From: Pseudomonadota bacterium
GTDB taxonomy: Bacteria; Pseudomonadota; Gammaproteobacteria; Xanthomonadales; Rhodanobacteraceae
DNA: 56,952 nucleotides
Reading direction: 5' to 3'
Assembly: GCA_029561145.1 (NCBI GenBank)
Contig: JAKQJM010000011.1
Coordinates: 1-56,952 of the forward strand
In this document: in pieces, positions 9,025-18,162 of the stretch
Numbering within the stretch: the stretch's first letter is position 1
Layout of the letters: each line of letters begins with the position of its first letter
The notes under the pieces: model-generated
Told to the model about the DNA's origin: nothing
The model's database searches: none
What the model saw: only the letters and a program-made list of their open reading frames with translations
Made by a program: the position numbers and the translations under genes

Positions 9025-11382
9025 TCAACGGGGACTCATCGAATACGGTCGCGCCGTCCTTCCGCTTGCCCATTCCTTGTCAGGTGCGGCCTGCATCGTG
9101 AAATGCAGTTCGCCGCCAGCCATGATTTCCTCGTGGCGGATGAAGCTGCGCTCGAGCGGCTTGCCGTCGAGGGTGACCGCGCCGATGTAGGGATGCGCGT
9201 CATCGAGATTCGCGGCGACGATCGTGAAGCGTTTGCCATTTGGCAGGTTCATCGCGACGCGATCCAGGAACGGACGCCCGATCACATACTCATTGCTGCC
9301 CGGCGCTACCGGATAGAAGCCAAGCGCGGTGAACACGTACCACGCCGACATCTGGCCCAGATCGTCGTTGCCAGCGAGTCCGTCGACACGCGCCGCGTAT
9401 TGCGAATCCATGATCTGCCTGAGGCGCTCCTGGGTGCGCCATGGCTGGCCCGCGTAGTCGTAGAGGTAGGCGACGTGGTGACTCGGCTCGTTGCCGTGCG
9501 CATACCAGCCAATCAGGCCGGTGATGTCTTCCATGTGCTCGAACAATTTCGGATCGACCGTTGCGTTGAACACGGCGTCGATGCGCCGCACGAACTTCGC
9601 GTCGCCGCCATGCGCGGCGATCAGGCCGGCGATGTCCTGCGGCACGTACCACGAGTACTGCCAGGCATTGCCTTCGGTGTAGTCGGTGCCGTAGCCGCTC
9701 GCCGCGGCGTCGAACGGCTCGCGGAATTTTCCATTGGACAATTTGGCGCGCAGGAAACCGCTGTCCGGATCGAAGGTGTTGCGCCAGTTCGCGGCGCGCT
9801 TGTCGAACTGCCTGGCGACATCGGTCTTGCCGATCTCACGCGCCATGCGTGCGATCGTCCAGTCGTCGAACGCATACTCGACGGTCTTCGAGGCTGCTTC
9901 GCCCTCGCGGTCGATCGGCACGTAACCGAGCTTCATGTAATCGCCGATGCCGTCATACGGCGCGTAGCTGGCGCTCGCGACCATCGCATCGAGGGCGGCA
10001 TCGGCGTCGTAGCCGCGGATGCCCTTCATGTAGGCGTCGGCGATCACCGGTGCCGCGTGGTAGCCGATCATGCACCAGGTTTCGAGGCCGTGGAACGCCC
10101 ATACCGGCAGGATGCCGTAGGGGCTTTCGCGGCGCGATGCGAGCAGCGAGTTGACCACGTCGTTGGTGCGTTGCTCGGGCTGGATGATCGTCAGCAGCGG
10201 ATGCAGCGCGCGATAGGTATCCCACAGCGAGAATGTCGAGACGTGGCGGTAGCCCTCTGCGCGGTGCACGGCATTGTCGGGCCCGCGATAACGACCGTCG
10301 CTGTCCATGAACAGGCTCGGCGCCATCAGGCTGTGATAGACCGCGGTGTGGAAGCTTCGACGCATCGCGTCGGGGGCATCGACTTCGAACACGCCGAGGG
10401 CGTCGGTCCAGGATTTCCTCGCCGTGCCACGCACGCGATCGAAATCCCAGTCCGGCATCTCCGCATCGAGATTGGCGATCGCGCCATCCTCGCTGACCGG
10501 CGAGATCGCGACCTTGACGACGAGCTCGCGCGTCGCCGCCGGGAAGTCGAGCACGCCGACGAGTGCGCGTCCTTCGATCTGCGCGCGCGCGGCCGGATCG
10601 TTCTCGGCCGGTGGCGCAAATCCCTTGTAGGGGATGTCCTGCTCGGTATCGTGCAAGGCGTGCCCGCTCGGCGCGGTCGAGAAGCGCATCGCGAAATACA
10701 GTTGCCGACCCGCGGCCCAGCCACGCGTCTCGCGAAAGCCGGTCAGGGTTCCGTCCGCATGCAGGCGCAGGCGCGACCAGAGGACCTTTCCCGGGTAGGC
10801 GTACATGCTCGTGCGCAGGTCGACCAGCACATGCGCCGCGCGGGACGCGGGAAACTTGTAGCGATGCACGCCGATGCGTTCGCCGGCGGTGAGCTCGGCT
10901 CGGATGCCGTAATCGGCGAGGCTGACCGCGTAGTAGCCCGGTTCCGCTTTCTCGTCGGCGTGACTGAAGCGCGAGAAGTAGCCGCTGCCGGGTTGTCCGA
11001 CCGTGCCAGGTTCGAGCCGCACGTCACCGGTGATCGGCATGACCAGCAGGTCGCCGAGATCGGAATGACCTGTGCCGGAAAAATGCGTATGCGAGAAACC
11101 GAAGATCGTCGTGTCGTCGTGCCGATAGCCGGCCGCCCATCCATAGCCTTCCTTGCGCGTCTTCAGTTGCGTGTCCGGACTGAGCTGGACCATGCCGAAC
11201 GGCACAACGGCGCCCGGGAAGGTATGGCCTTCGCCACCCGTGCCGATGAATGGATCGACAGCGGCGTAGGCGCGTTCCGCGGAATCTGCGCCGGCCGCAT
11301 GCACGACGAGGCTGGTCGATGCGACAAGGCAGGCGCCCAGCGTCGCACGCAGGAGCGAAACGGCCGGGAGTTCAAGACGCAT
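9025..11382 (-). CDS. Secreted GH92 alpha-mannosidase
   Basis: From ATG 11382 (preceded by GAGGAA) the protein is 785 residues with a signal peptide ending near VASTSLVVHA. A longer frame to 11469 adds 29 hydrophilic residues before the signal peptide and is unlikely. GH92 hallmarks are clear: DPFIGTGGEGHTFPGAVVPF at the N-terminal beta-sandwich, YTEGNAWQYSWYVPQD in the catalytic (alpha/alpha)6 barrel, and GNDDLGQMSAWYVFTALGFY near the C-terminus. The family consists of calcium-dependent exo-acting mannosidases that trim mannose from N-glycans and related glycans. It is divergent from the LacI-permease-kinase-isomerase-GH47 operon and should feed it mannose. Linkage specificity cannot be fixed from sequence alone. 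Confidence 0.93.
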   Translation of the reverse strand: MRLELPAVSLLRATLGACLVASTSLVVHAAGADSAERAYAAVDPFIGTGGEGHTFPGAVVPFGMVQLSPDTQLKTRKEGYGWAAGYRHDDTTIFGFSHTHFSGTGHSDLGDLLVMPITGDVRLEPGTVGQPGSGYFSRFSHADEKAEPGYYAVSLADYGIRAELTAGERIGVHRYKFPASRAAHVLVDLRTSMYAYPGKVLWSRLRLHADGTLTGFRETRGWAAGRQLYFAMRFSTAPSGHALHDTEQDIPYKGFAPPAENDPAARAQIEGRALVGVLDFPAATRELVVKVAISPVSEDGAIANLDAEMPDWDFDRVRGTARKSWTDALGVFEVDAPDAMRRSFHTAVYHSLMAPSLFMDSDGRYRGPDNAVHRAEGYRHVSTFSLWDTYRALHPLLTIIQPEQRTNDVVNSLLASRRESPYGILPVWAFHGLETWCMIGYHAAPVIADAYMKGIRGYDADAALDAMVASASYAPYDGIGDYMKLGYVPIDREGEAASKTVEYAFDDWTIARMAREIGKTDVARQFDKRAANWRNTFDPDSGFLRAKLSNGKFREPFDAAASGYGTDYTEGNAWQYSWYVPQDIAGLIAAHGGDAKFVRRIDAVFNATVDPKLFEHMEDITGLIGWYAHGNEPSHHVAYLYDYAGQPWRTQERLRQIMDSQYAARVDGLAGNDDLGQMSAWYVFTALGFYPVAPGSNEYVIGRPFLDRVAMNLPNGKRFTIVAANLDDAHPYIGAVTLDGKPLERSFIRHEEIMAGGELHFTMQAAPDKEWASGRTARPYSMSPR

Positions 11383-11756
11383 GCGGGAATTCCTCGAGGG
11401 TAGGTGGGCGGACGGTTCCCTTGCCGGGAACGACGATGGCTGGTTCGACATCGTGAAGCTCCAGGGCATGTGTCCTTGCCTGGGGCGATTGTCGAGGGAG
11501 GTGGGCGCGACGCAGAGGGGAGGGTTCCCGTCGCGCCCGGCAACGTCGTCTGCGCAGACTACGGCGCTGTCTTCGTGCTGTCCTTTCCCCTCCGGGTTCC
11601 TGCTCCGCGATGCGCAACATCAAATCCCGGATGTGTTCACCTCGACAATCGCCCCCGCATAAACGTCGTCCGTCCACATCGCCATTCGTCAGGACAGGGT
11701 CGCGGAGCGGCAATGCCCGGGTTCCGCCGCTGCCCACACATTGCCTGAGAGGTGAA

Positions 11757-11772
11757 TTTGGAACGATCCAAA
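11757..11772. promoter_or_regulatory. LacI-type operator, copy 1
   Basis: The sequence TTTGGAACGATCCAAA is an inverted repeat (TTTGGA/TCCAAA) with a central CG, the symmetry typical of LacI-family operators. It lies 117 bp upstream of the LacI start and 374 bp from the GH92 start. A near-identical copy lies 98 bp downstream. Confidence 0.7.
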
Positions 11773-11854
11773 ACAAAAATCTAGCACAGGCGCTCGACGC
11801 CGTCTTGCTGCGGTGCACCGTGCTGGTCCCTCGCTGCGAAGGCAAACTCATTGG

Positions 11855-11870
11855 ATTGGAACGATCCAAA
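11855..11870. promoter_or_regulatory. LacI-type operator, copy 2
   Basis: ATTGGAACGATCCAAA repeats 15 of the 16 bases of copy 1, ending 18 bp before the LacI start codon. A repressor bound here would probably block transcription or translation initiation of its own operon. The 98-bp spacing of the two copies is compatible with looping. Confidence 0.7.
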
Positions 11871-11888
11871 TGTGATGACCCGCCAGGC

Positions 11889-12923
11889 ATGTCCGCCACG
11901 AAACTGACCCTCAATGATGTCGCTCGCGGTTGCGGAGTCTCGCGTGCGACGGTTTCGCTGGTGCTGCGCGGCAGTCCGCTCGTGCACGCCGAAACGCGGG
12001 CCAGGGTCGAGGCCGAGATACGTCGCGTCGGCTACATCTACAACCGGGCGGCGGCCAACCTGCGCTCACGCTCGGCGTCCAGCGTGGCGCTGGTCATCAA
12101 TGATCTTTCCAATCCATTCTTCGCCGAATTCGCCGCAGGTGTCGACGAAGCGCTGGCGGCTGTCGGCTTCGTGACCTTGCTGGGCAGTACCGGTGAGTCG
12201 GTCGCGCGTCAGCAGGCCGTGCTGGCTTCGCTGGTCGAGCATGCGCCGGCCGGCATCATCCTCTCGCCGGCCGAGGGCAGCGACGGCGCAGCGGTGGCGC
12301 GCGTGGTCGGCGATCACATGCCCGTGCTTGTCTTCAACCGCGAACTCGGCGGCGATTGGGACTATCTGGTGATGGACAATCTCGTCGGTGCGCGGCTCGC
12401 CACCGAGCACTTGATCGCGCTCGGCCATCGACGCATCGCGTTCTATGGCGGCCACCGCGATTCGAGTTCGTGCCACCAGCGTCGCAAGGGCTATCTCGAA
12501 GCGCTCGCCAATGCCGGCGTCGAGGCCGAACCGCGCTGGCGTATCGAAACTGCGCCGACCCGGCTCGAAGCGGCGCGCCAGGCGGGCGCCCTGTTTGCAA
12601 GCGATCCGGCGCCAACCGCGGCAGTCTGCTACAACGATGCCGTCGCGCTCGGCCTGCAACTCGGCCTGATCGCGCGCGGACGTCGACCCGGTGTCGATTT
12701 CGCCCTGGTCGGTTTCGACGATATTCCCGAAGCGGCGCTCAGCGTGCCACCGCTGACCACGATTGCAACCGCGCCACGCGCGCGCGGACGCCAGGCCGCC
12801 GAACGCATCCTCGAACGCATGCGCGATCCGTCGATCGCGAACGCGCAACATTCGATTGCCGTGCAACTGATCGTGCGTGAGAGCAGTTGCCCACCCCCCA
12901 CGATGCACGGAATTCCCGCATGA
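11889..12923 (+). CDS. LacI-family transcriptional regulator of the mannoside locus
   Basis: The 344-residue protein starts with a LacI helix-turn-helix (LTLNDVARGCGVSRATVSLVL), then the hinge region with SRSASSVALVINDLSNPFFAE, and a periplasmic-binding-protein-like effector domain ending FALVGFDDIPEAALSVPPLTTI. The ATG at 11889 gives the standard LacI N-terminus; the frame is open much further upstream but that part is intergenic. It is the first gene of a packed operon (ATGA overlap with the permease), and two palindromes upstream are probable binding sites. The effector is likely a sugar of the pathway such as mannose or a mannobiose, which is inference. Confidence 0.92.
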   Translation: MSATKLTLNDVARGCGVSRATVSLVLRGSPLVHAETRARVEAEIRRVGYIYNRAAANLRSRSASSVALVINDLSNPFFAEFAAGVDEALAAVGFVTLLGSTGESVARQQAVLASLVEHAPAGIILSPAEGSDGAAVARVVGDHMPVLVFNRELGGDWDYLVMDNLVGARLATEHLIALGHRRIAFYGGHRDSSSCHQRRKGYLEALANAGVEAEPRWRIETAPTRLEAARQAGALFASDPAPTAAVCYNDAVALGLQLGLIARGRRPGVDFALVGFDDIPEAALSVPPLTTIATAPRARGRQAAERILERMRDPSIANAQHSIAVQLIVRESSCPPPTMHGIPA

Positions 12924-14230
12924 ACGATCGCACAGCAAGTCCGCGCACGGCGCTGATCGTCGCGACCACCCTGTTCTTCATGTGGGGCTTCATCACCGTG
13001 CTCAACGATGTGTTGATACCGCATCTCAAATCGGTGTTCACGCTGAACTATGCACAGGCGATGCTCGTGCAGTTCATCTTCTTCGGCGCGTATTTCGTCA
13101 TGTCGCTGCCGGCCGGCAGGGTCATCGCGCGCCTCGGCTACCGGGCCAGCATCGTGATCGGCCTCGGCGTCACGGGTGTCGGTGCCCTGTTGTTCATCCC
13201 TGCCGCGCAGTGGGTTTCGTATCCGCTGTTCCTGCTGGCTTTCTTCGTGCTCGCCAGCGGCATTACCTTGCTGCAGGTCGCGGCCAACCCGTACGTATGC
13301 CTGCTCGGCGAGCCACGCCTGGCTTCGAGCCGGCTGAACCTCGCCCAGGCGCTCAACTCGCTCGGCACGACGATTGCGCCTGCGCTCGGCGGTGCGCTGA
13401 TCCTGTCGGGGGGCGTGCTCGGTGCGACTGAACTCAGTCGACTCGGTCCCGCCGATCTGCTCGCCTATCGCAGCGAACAGGCCGCGCTCGTGACAGGGCC
13501 CTACATCGGCCTCGCGGTGACCTTGTTCATCCTCGCCGTCGTGGTCTGGCTGTTTCGCCTGCCGGCATTGACCGAAGCGACCGCGCGTGGGGATGCGCAG
13601 CGCCATCGCTTTGCCGACGTGCTCGGCTTCCGCCACGTGCGGCTCGGCGTGATTGCGATCTTCCTGTATGTCGGCGCGGAGGTCGCGATCGGCAGCTTCC
13701 TGATCAACTACCTGTCGTTGCCCGGGATTGGCGCCATCAGTGAAGCGCAGGCTGCCGGCTACGTTTCCCTCTATTGGGGTGGAGCCATGATCGGCCGCTT
13801 CGTCGGCTTCGCCCTGTTGCGCTGGTTCGATCCGCGGCACCTGCTCGGCCTGTTCGCGGCAATCGCCTGCGTGCTCGTTGCGACGACGCTACTGAGCCAG
13901 GGATCGGTCGCCCTATGGAGCATCGTCGCGGTCGGCCTGTTCAATTCGATCATGTTCCCGAACATCTTCACTCTCGGCATCGCGAAGATGGGCCCGATGA
14001 CCGACAAGGCGTCGAGCCTGCTGATCATGGCGATCGTCGGCGGCGCAATCATTCCACTGCTGCAGGGACTGCTCGCAGACCGGATCGGCATCCAGCACGC
14101 ATTCGTGCTGCCGCTGCTCTGTTACCTGTTCATCATTCACTACGGATTTTCCGGCTCACGCATCGAAGACGGATCCACCTTGCCCGACGATGCCGTATCG
14201 GCCAGTCCGGCGCGCGCGGCGGGGCACTGA
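12920..14230 (+). CDS. FucP/GluP-type sugar:H+ symporter (MFS)
   Basis: This 436-residue inner-membrane protein has about 12 helices. The N-terminal pattern TTLFFMWGFITVLNDVLIPHLK and the segment LLQVAANPYVCLLGEP are hallmarks of the fucose/glucose/galactose permease (FGHS) family. The start at 12920 overlaps the stop of the LacI gene as ATGA, indicating translational coupling. In this operon the expected cargo is mannose or fructose released by the mannosidases. Substrate identity is inferred from context only. Confidence 0.9.
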   Translation: MNDRTASPRTALIVATTLFFMWGFITVLNDVLIPHLKSVFTLNYAQAMLVQFIFFGAYFVMSLPAGRVIARLGYRASIVIGLGVTGVGALLFIPAAQWVSYPLFLLAFFVLASGITLLQVAANPYVCLLGEPRLASSRLNLAQALNSLGTTIAPALGGALILSGGVLGATELSRLGPADLLAYRSEQAALVTGPYIGLAVTLFILAVVVWLFRLPALTEATARGDAQRHRFADVLGFRHVRLGVIAIFLYVGAEVAIGSFLINYLSLPGIGAISEAQAAGYVSLYWGGAMIGRFVGFALLRWFDPRHLLGLFAAIACVLVATTLLSQGSVALWSIVAVGLFNSIMFPNIFTLGIAKMGPMTDKASSLLIMAIVGGAIIPLLQGLLADRIGIQHAFVLPLLCYLFIIHYGFSGSRIEDGSTLPDDAVSASPARAAGH

Positions 14231-14231
14231 C

Positions 14232-15239
14232 ATGAAACCGGTTGTATGTTTCGGTGAGGCGCTGGTCGATTTCCTGCCGGTGGCATCGGCGGATCCATCG
14301 CAACCGCGGATTTTCCAGCAACACGCAGGCGGTGCTCCGGCGAATGTCGCGGTCGCGGTAGCCGCACTGGGTGGCAAGGCCGAGTTCGTCGGCATGCTCG
14401 CCCTCGACACGTTCGCCGAATTCCTGCTCGACAGCCTGCATCGAGCCGGCGTCGGCACCCACCACGTCCAGCGCACCGGTGCCGCACCGACGGCATTGGC
14501 TTTCGTCAGCCTCGACGCGCACGGCGAACGCAGCTTCAGTTTCTACCGCCCGCCCGCCGCGGACCTGCTGTTCCGCGAGAGCAAGCTGTCGGCGAGCGCA
14601 TTCATCGACGCGTCCATCTTCCACGCGTGCTCGAACTCGCTGACCGAACAAGGCATCGCACAAACCACGCTGGGCTGCATGCGCCGTGCCCGCGATGCAG
14701 GCGTGCTCGTCAGTTTCGACATGAACCTGCGTCCCGCGCTGTGGCCACAGGGGGTCGATCCGGGTCCGCGCATCCATGCCGCGCTGGCCCTTGCCGACCT
14801 GATCAAGCTCAGCGCGGAGGAGCTGGCCTTCCTCGCCGACATGGCCGGCGGTGAAGCGGCTGCCCTGAACAGGATCCGCAACGGTCATGCCAAGCTGATC
14901 CTGGTCACCGACGGCGCGCGTCCTCTGCGCTGGTACACGAGGCAAGCCGAGGGCATCCTCGACACCTACACGGTCCACGTGATCGACAGTACCGCCGCAG
15001 GCGATGCGTTCAGCGGCGGCCTGCTGTTCGCACTCGCACGCGTCGGCGTGCAGGCATCCGACCTTGATACGCTACTCGACGATCCCGCACGTCTCGAGTC
15101 CATCCTGCGATTCGCTTGTGCCTGTGGCGCACTGGCCACGACCCGTCGCGGCGCGTTTGCGGCAATGCCGGCTCGTGCGGAGGTCGAGATCCTGATGCAG
15201 ACACCGGTGTCCGGACATTTGAAGGTGGCCTCGCTGTGA
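14232..15239 (+). CDS. PfkB-family sugar kinase, probably fructokinase
   Basis: The 335-residue protein has the ribokinase/PfkB signatures: CFGEALVDF at the N-terminus, the first signature GGAPANVAVAVAALGG, and the second, DSTAAGDAFSGGLLFAL, which holds the catalytic base D258. It starts 1 bp after the permease stop. Fructokinases of this type phosphorylate fructose at O6 and start with GEALVDF, which fits well. In the operon it would take fructose made by the AGE-family isomerase into glycolysis as fructose-6-phosphate. Another hexose or 2-keto-3-deoxygluconate cannot be excluded. Confidence 0.88.
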   Translation: MKPVVCFGEALVDFLPVASADPSQPRIFQQHAGGAPANVAVAVAALGGKAEFVGMLALDTFAEFLLDSLHRAGVGTHHVQRTGAAPTALAFVSLDAHGERSFSFYRPPAADLLFRESKLSASAFIDASIFHACSNSLTEQGIAQTTLGCMRRARDAGVLVSFDMNLRPALWPQGVDPGPRIHAALALADLIKLSAEELAFLADMAGGEAAALNRIRNGHAKLILVTDGARPLRWYTRQAEGILDTYTVHVIDSTAAGDAFSGGLLFALARVGVQASDLDTLLDDPARLESILRFACACGALATTRRGAFAAMPARAEVEILMQTPVSGHLKVASL

Positions 15240-16453
15240 CAACCCTGCCGGATTTCTGGTCGATCGACTTCCTTCGTTCGCACATCGCGCGGACGATGGA
15301 TTTCTACCATCCGCACTGCATCGATCCATCCGGCGGCTTCTTCCACTATTTCATGGACGATGGCAGCGTCTACGATCACAGCAGTCGCCACCTCGTCAGC
15401 AGCACGCGCTTCGTTTTCAACTATGCGATGGCCGCACGCGAGTTCGATCGCGGCGACTATCTCGAGGCGGCACGCCACGGACTCGCCTACTTGCGCGAGG
15501 TGCATCGGGATCCGCGCAGCGGCGCCTATGCGTGGACGATCCGCGATCGCGAGGTCCTCGATGCGACGCGCCACGCCTATGGCATGGCCTTTGTCCTGCT
15601 CGCCTATGCGACTGCACTGCGCGCCGGCATCGGCGAGGCCGGCGCGTGGCTCGACGAAACCTGGCAGTTGCTCGAGGCGAGGTTCTGGGACGCGGACGCG
15701 GCGCTGTATCGCGACGAGGCCGATGCCGAATGGCGTTTCTCGCCGTATCGCGGACAGAACGCGAACATGCATCTGACCGAAGCGCTGCTGGCCGCATTCG
15801 AGGCGACGCGGGAGCCGCGCTATCTCGATCGCGCAATGACAGTCGCTGATGCGATGACGCGTCGGCAGGCGGCGCAGGCCGGTGGGCTGGTCTGGGAACA
15901 CTACGACGAGAACTGGAACATCGACTGGAACTACCATCGCGACGATCCGAAGCACCTGTTCCGTCCGTGGGGATTCCAGCCCGGCCACCAGGCCGAATGG
16001 GCCAAGCTGCTGTTGATGCTTGAACGTCATGCGCCGCGGGAATGGCTGTTGCCGACCGCGACGCGGCTGTTCGAAACCGCGATCGAGCGCGCCTGGGATG
16101 ACCTCAATGGCGGCCTCTGCTACGGCTTCGCGCCGGACGGATCGATCTGCGATGGCGACAAGTATTTCTGGGTGCAGGCCGAAGCGCTGGCCGCAGCGGC
16201 CCTGCTCAGTGCGCGCACCGGCGATCTTCGCCACGTCGACGACTACGACAAGCTGTGGGCATATGCGTGGCGCTTCTTCGTCGATCACGAACACGGTGCG
16301 TGGTACCGCATCCTCGATCACGAGAACCGCAAATACTCCGAGGAAAAAAGTCCCGCCGGAAAGACCGACTATCACACGATGGGCGCCTGCCACGAAGTGC
16401 TCGCCCTGATCCGGCGTTCGCCGGTTCCGACGAAAAGTGCAGGCGTTGCGTAG
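15236..16453 (+). CDS. AGE-family sugar isomerase/epimerase, probably mannose isomerase
   Basis: Starting at GTG 15236 (overlapping the kinase stop as GTGA, with AAGGTGG upstream) the protein is 405 residues, the usual length of the N-acylglucosamine 2-epimerase superfamily. Conserved (alpha/alpha)6-barrel segments include RHAYGMAFVLLAYA, NANMHLTEALLAAFEA, FRPWGFQPGHQAEWAKLLLML with candidate catalytic H251, KYFWVQAEALAAA, and DYHTMGACHEVL with H380 and H386. The family interconverts mannose with fructose or glucose, or epimerises N-acyl sugars. Next to a fructokinase and two mannosidases, mannose-to-fructose isomerisation is the best reading. Mannose 2-epimerase is the main alternative. No signal peptide, so it is cytoplasmic. 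Confidence 0.85.
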   Translation: MTTLPDFWSIDFLRSHIARTMDFYHPHCIDPSGGFFHYFMDDGSVYDHSSRHLVSSTRFVFNYAMAAREFDRGDYLEAARHGLAYLREVHRDPRSGAYAWTIRDREVLDATRHAYGMAFVLLAYATALRAGIGEAGAWLDETWQLLEARFWDADAALYRDEADAEWRFSPYRGQNANMHLTEALLAAFEATREPRYLDRAMTVADAMTRRQAAQAGGLVWEHYDENWNIDWNYHRDDPKHLFRPWGFQPGHQAEWAKLLLMLERHAPREWLLPTATRLFETAIERAWDDLNGGLCYGFAPDGSICDGDKYFWVQAEALAAAALLSARTGDLRHVDDYDKLWAYAWRFFVDHEHGAWYRILDHENRKYSEEKSPAGKTDYHTMGACHEVLALIRRSPVPTKSAGVA

Positions 16454-16515
16454 GAGGCCCCGGCTCGCGCAACAGGGATGCGCACATACCGTGAACAAGT
16501 GAAGGAAATCCACGC

Positions 16516-17979
16516 ATGAAAAATCGACTTGTCCTCGGTTTTGTCCTCTGGCTGGCGGCGGCCCCTCCCGCCGTTGCCGCATCCACGCCGGATGCAAGCC
16601 ACGTTTCAGCGGCTGAATCCGCCCGCCTCGCCGCCGAGGTGAAGTCGGAGTTCCTGCATGCGTGGAAGGACTACCGCAAGTACGCCTGGGGACATGATGA
16701 TCTCGCGCCCCTCAGTCACAAGCCGCACGACTGGTATGCGGAGCCGTTGCTGATGACGCCGGTCGATGCGCTCGACACGCTCATCGTGATGGGCCTGACC
16801 GACGAGGCCGATGCAGCGCGCGAACTGATCGCGACGAAACTCGATTTCGACAAGGATATCCACGTCAAGAATTTCGAGATCACGATCCGCCTGCTCGGCG
16901 GCTTGCTGTCGGGCTATCAGCTGAGCGGCGACGAGCGCCTGCTGGCCAAGGCCGAGGACCTCGGCCAGCGCCTGCTGCCGGTGTTCGATTCGCCGACCGG
17001 GTTGCCGTATGTCGAGATCAACCTGCGCACCGGCAAGACGCGCAATCCGAAGACCAACCCGGCCGAGACCGGCACCCTGCTGCTTGAGTTCGGCACCTTG
17101 TCCAGGTTGACCGGCAAGCCGGTGTACTACACCAAGGCCAAGCGCGCTCTCGTCGAGACCTTCAAGCGCCGCTCCAAACTCGGACTGGTCGGCTCGGTGA
17201 TCGATGTCGAGACCGGACAGTGGCTCGATACGGATTCCCACATTTCGGGCGGTATTGATTCGTACTACGAGTATCTGTGGAAGTGCTGGCGCCTGTTCGG
17301 CGACGACGACTGCCTTGCGATGTGGAAGTCCGGCATCGCGGCGGTCAACACGCACCTGGCCGACGACGTCGATGGCGCGCTCTGGTACGGCGCCGCCGAC
17401 ATGCACACGGGCAAGCGCACGCATTCGACCTACGGCGCGCTCGACGCGTTCTTCCCGGCGCTGCTTGCACTTTCCGGCGACACCGCACGCGCGGCGCGAC
17501 TGCAGGATTCCTCGTTCCGCATGTGGCGGATCCACGGTATCGAGCCCGAGGTCTACGATTACCGCAGCGGCGAAATTCCATATCCGGGCTATGCACTGCG
17601 TCCCGAGATCGTCGAATCGGCCTACTCGCTGAGCCACGTGACACGGGACCCGAAATACCTCGCGATGGGCCGCACCCTGTTCCGTGATTTCGTCAGGCAT
17701 TGCCGCAACGATGTCGGCTACGCGGCCTTGCAGAGCGTGATCACGAAGCAGAAGAAGGACCGCATGGAGAGCTACGTGCTCGCCGAGACATTCAAGTATT
17801 TCTACCTGTTGTTCAACCCGGCCGCACTGGACTTCGACGCGATCACGTTCAATACCGAAGCGCATCCGCTGCGTGCCACATGGGCCAGGCAGGCCGCGAC
17901 CGATCCCGCGGGTGCCGGCACTCTGCGCACTGGCGGCGCGCAGGGCGGAAACGATCTGCCCGGCGCCGCGGGCAACTGA
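16516..17979 (+). CDS. Secreted GH47 alpha-1,2-mannosidase (bacterial)
   Basis: The 487-residue protein has a signal peptide (cleavage near PPAVAA) followed by a class I mannosidase barrel: EFLHAWKDYRKYAWGHDDLAPLS, NFEITIRLLGGLLSGY (candidate acid E121), GGIDSYYEYLWKC (D248), LRPEIVESAYSL (E364), and TFNTEAHPL close to the C-terminus, whose threonine coordinates calcium in this family. The three carboxylates sit at the places described for the family. GH47 enzymes are inverting alpha-1,2-mannosidases best known from eukaryotic ER and Golgi; bacterial members are much less common. It lies 62 bp after the AGE gene, probably the last gene of the operon, and should remove outer mannoses of high-mannose glycans in the periplasm or outside. 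Confidence 0.92.
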   Translation: MKNRLVLGFVLWLAAAPPAVAASTPDASHVSAAESARLAAEVKSEFLHAWKDYRKYAWGHDDLAPLSHKPHDWYAEPLLMTPVDALDTLIVMGLTDEADAARELIATKLDFDKDIHVKNFEITIRLLGGLLSGYQLSGDERLLAKAEDLGQRLLPVFDSPTGLPYVEINLRTGKTRNPKTNPAETGTLLLEFGTLSRLTGKPVYYTKAKRALVETFKRRSKLGLVGSVIDVETGQWLDTDSHISGGIDSYYEYLWKCWRLFGDDDCLAMWKSGIAAVNTHLADDVDGALWYGAADMHTGKRTHSTYGALDAFFPALLALSGDTARAARLQDSSFRMWRIHGIEPEVYDYRSGEIPYPGYALRPEIVESAYSLSHVTRDPKYLAMGRTLFRDFVRHCRNDVGYAALQSVITKQKKDRMESYVLAETFKYFYLLFNPAALDFDAITFNTEAHPLRATWARQAATDPAGAGTLRTGGAQGGNDLPGAAGN

Positions 17980-18162
17980 CGCACGCCAATCCGCACGGCA
18001 TCCACACGACAATCCGGAGCGACCGGAGGTGTCACGATCGGCGCGACGAACACCGAGATCAACCACCGCAGCATCCCGATTGGATGCTCGCACGCCGATC
18101 GATCGCTTGACGCAACCGCCGCGACGCACGATCGTGGCCGTACCTGGAGCCCGGGACACACC

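Larger units (their letters stand above)
11383..11888. promoter_or_regulatory. Divergent regulatory region of the mannoside locus
   Basis: This 506-bp region separates the GH92 start from the LacI start and has no convincing gene. It carries two palindromic operator copies nearer the LacI side (listed separately). Promoters for both directions should lie here, but I cannot assign -35/-10 boxes with confidence. Confidence 0.6.

Noticed and set aside
7013-11469. Very long open frames antisense to the diguanylate cyclase and GH92 genes
   Set aside because: High-GC coding sequence commonly leaves open antisense frames. These lack family-like motifs and coincide with strongly supported genes on the other strand.
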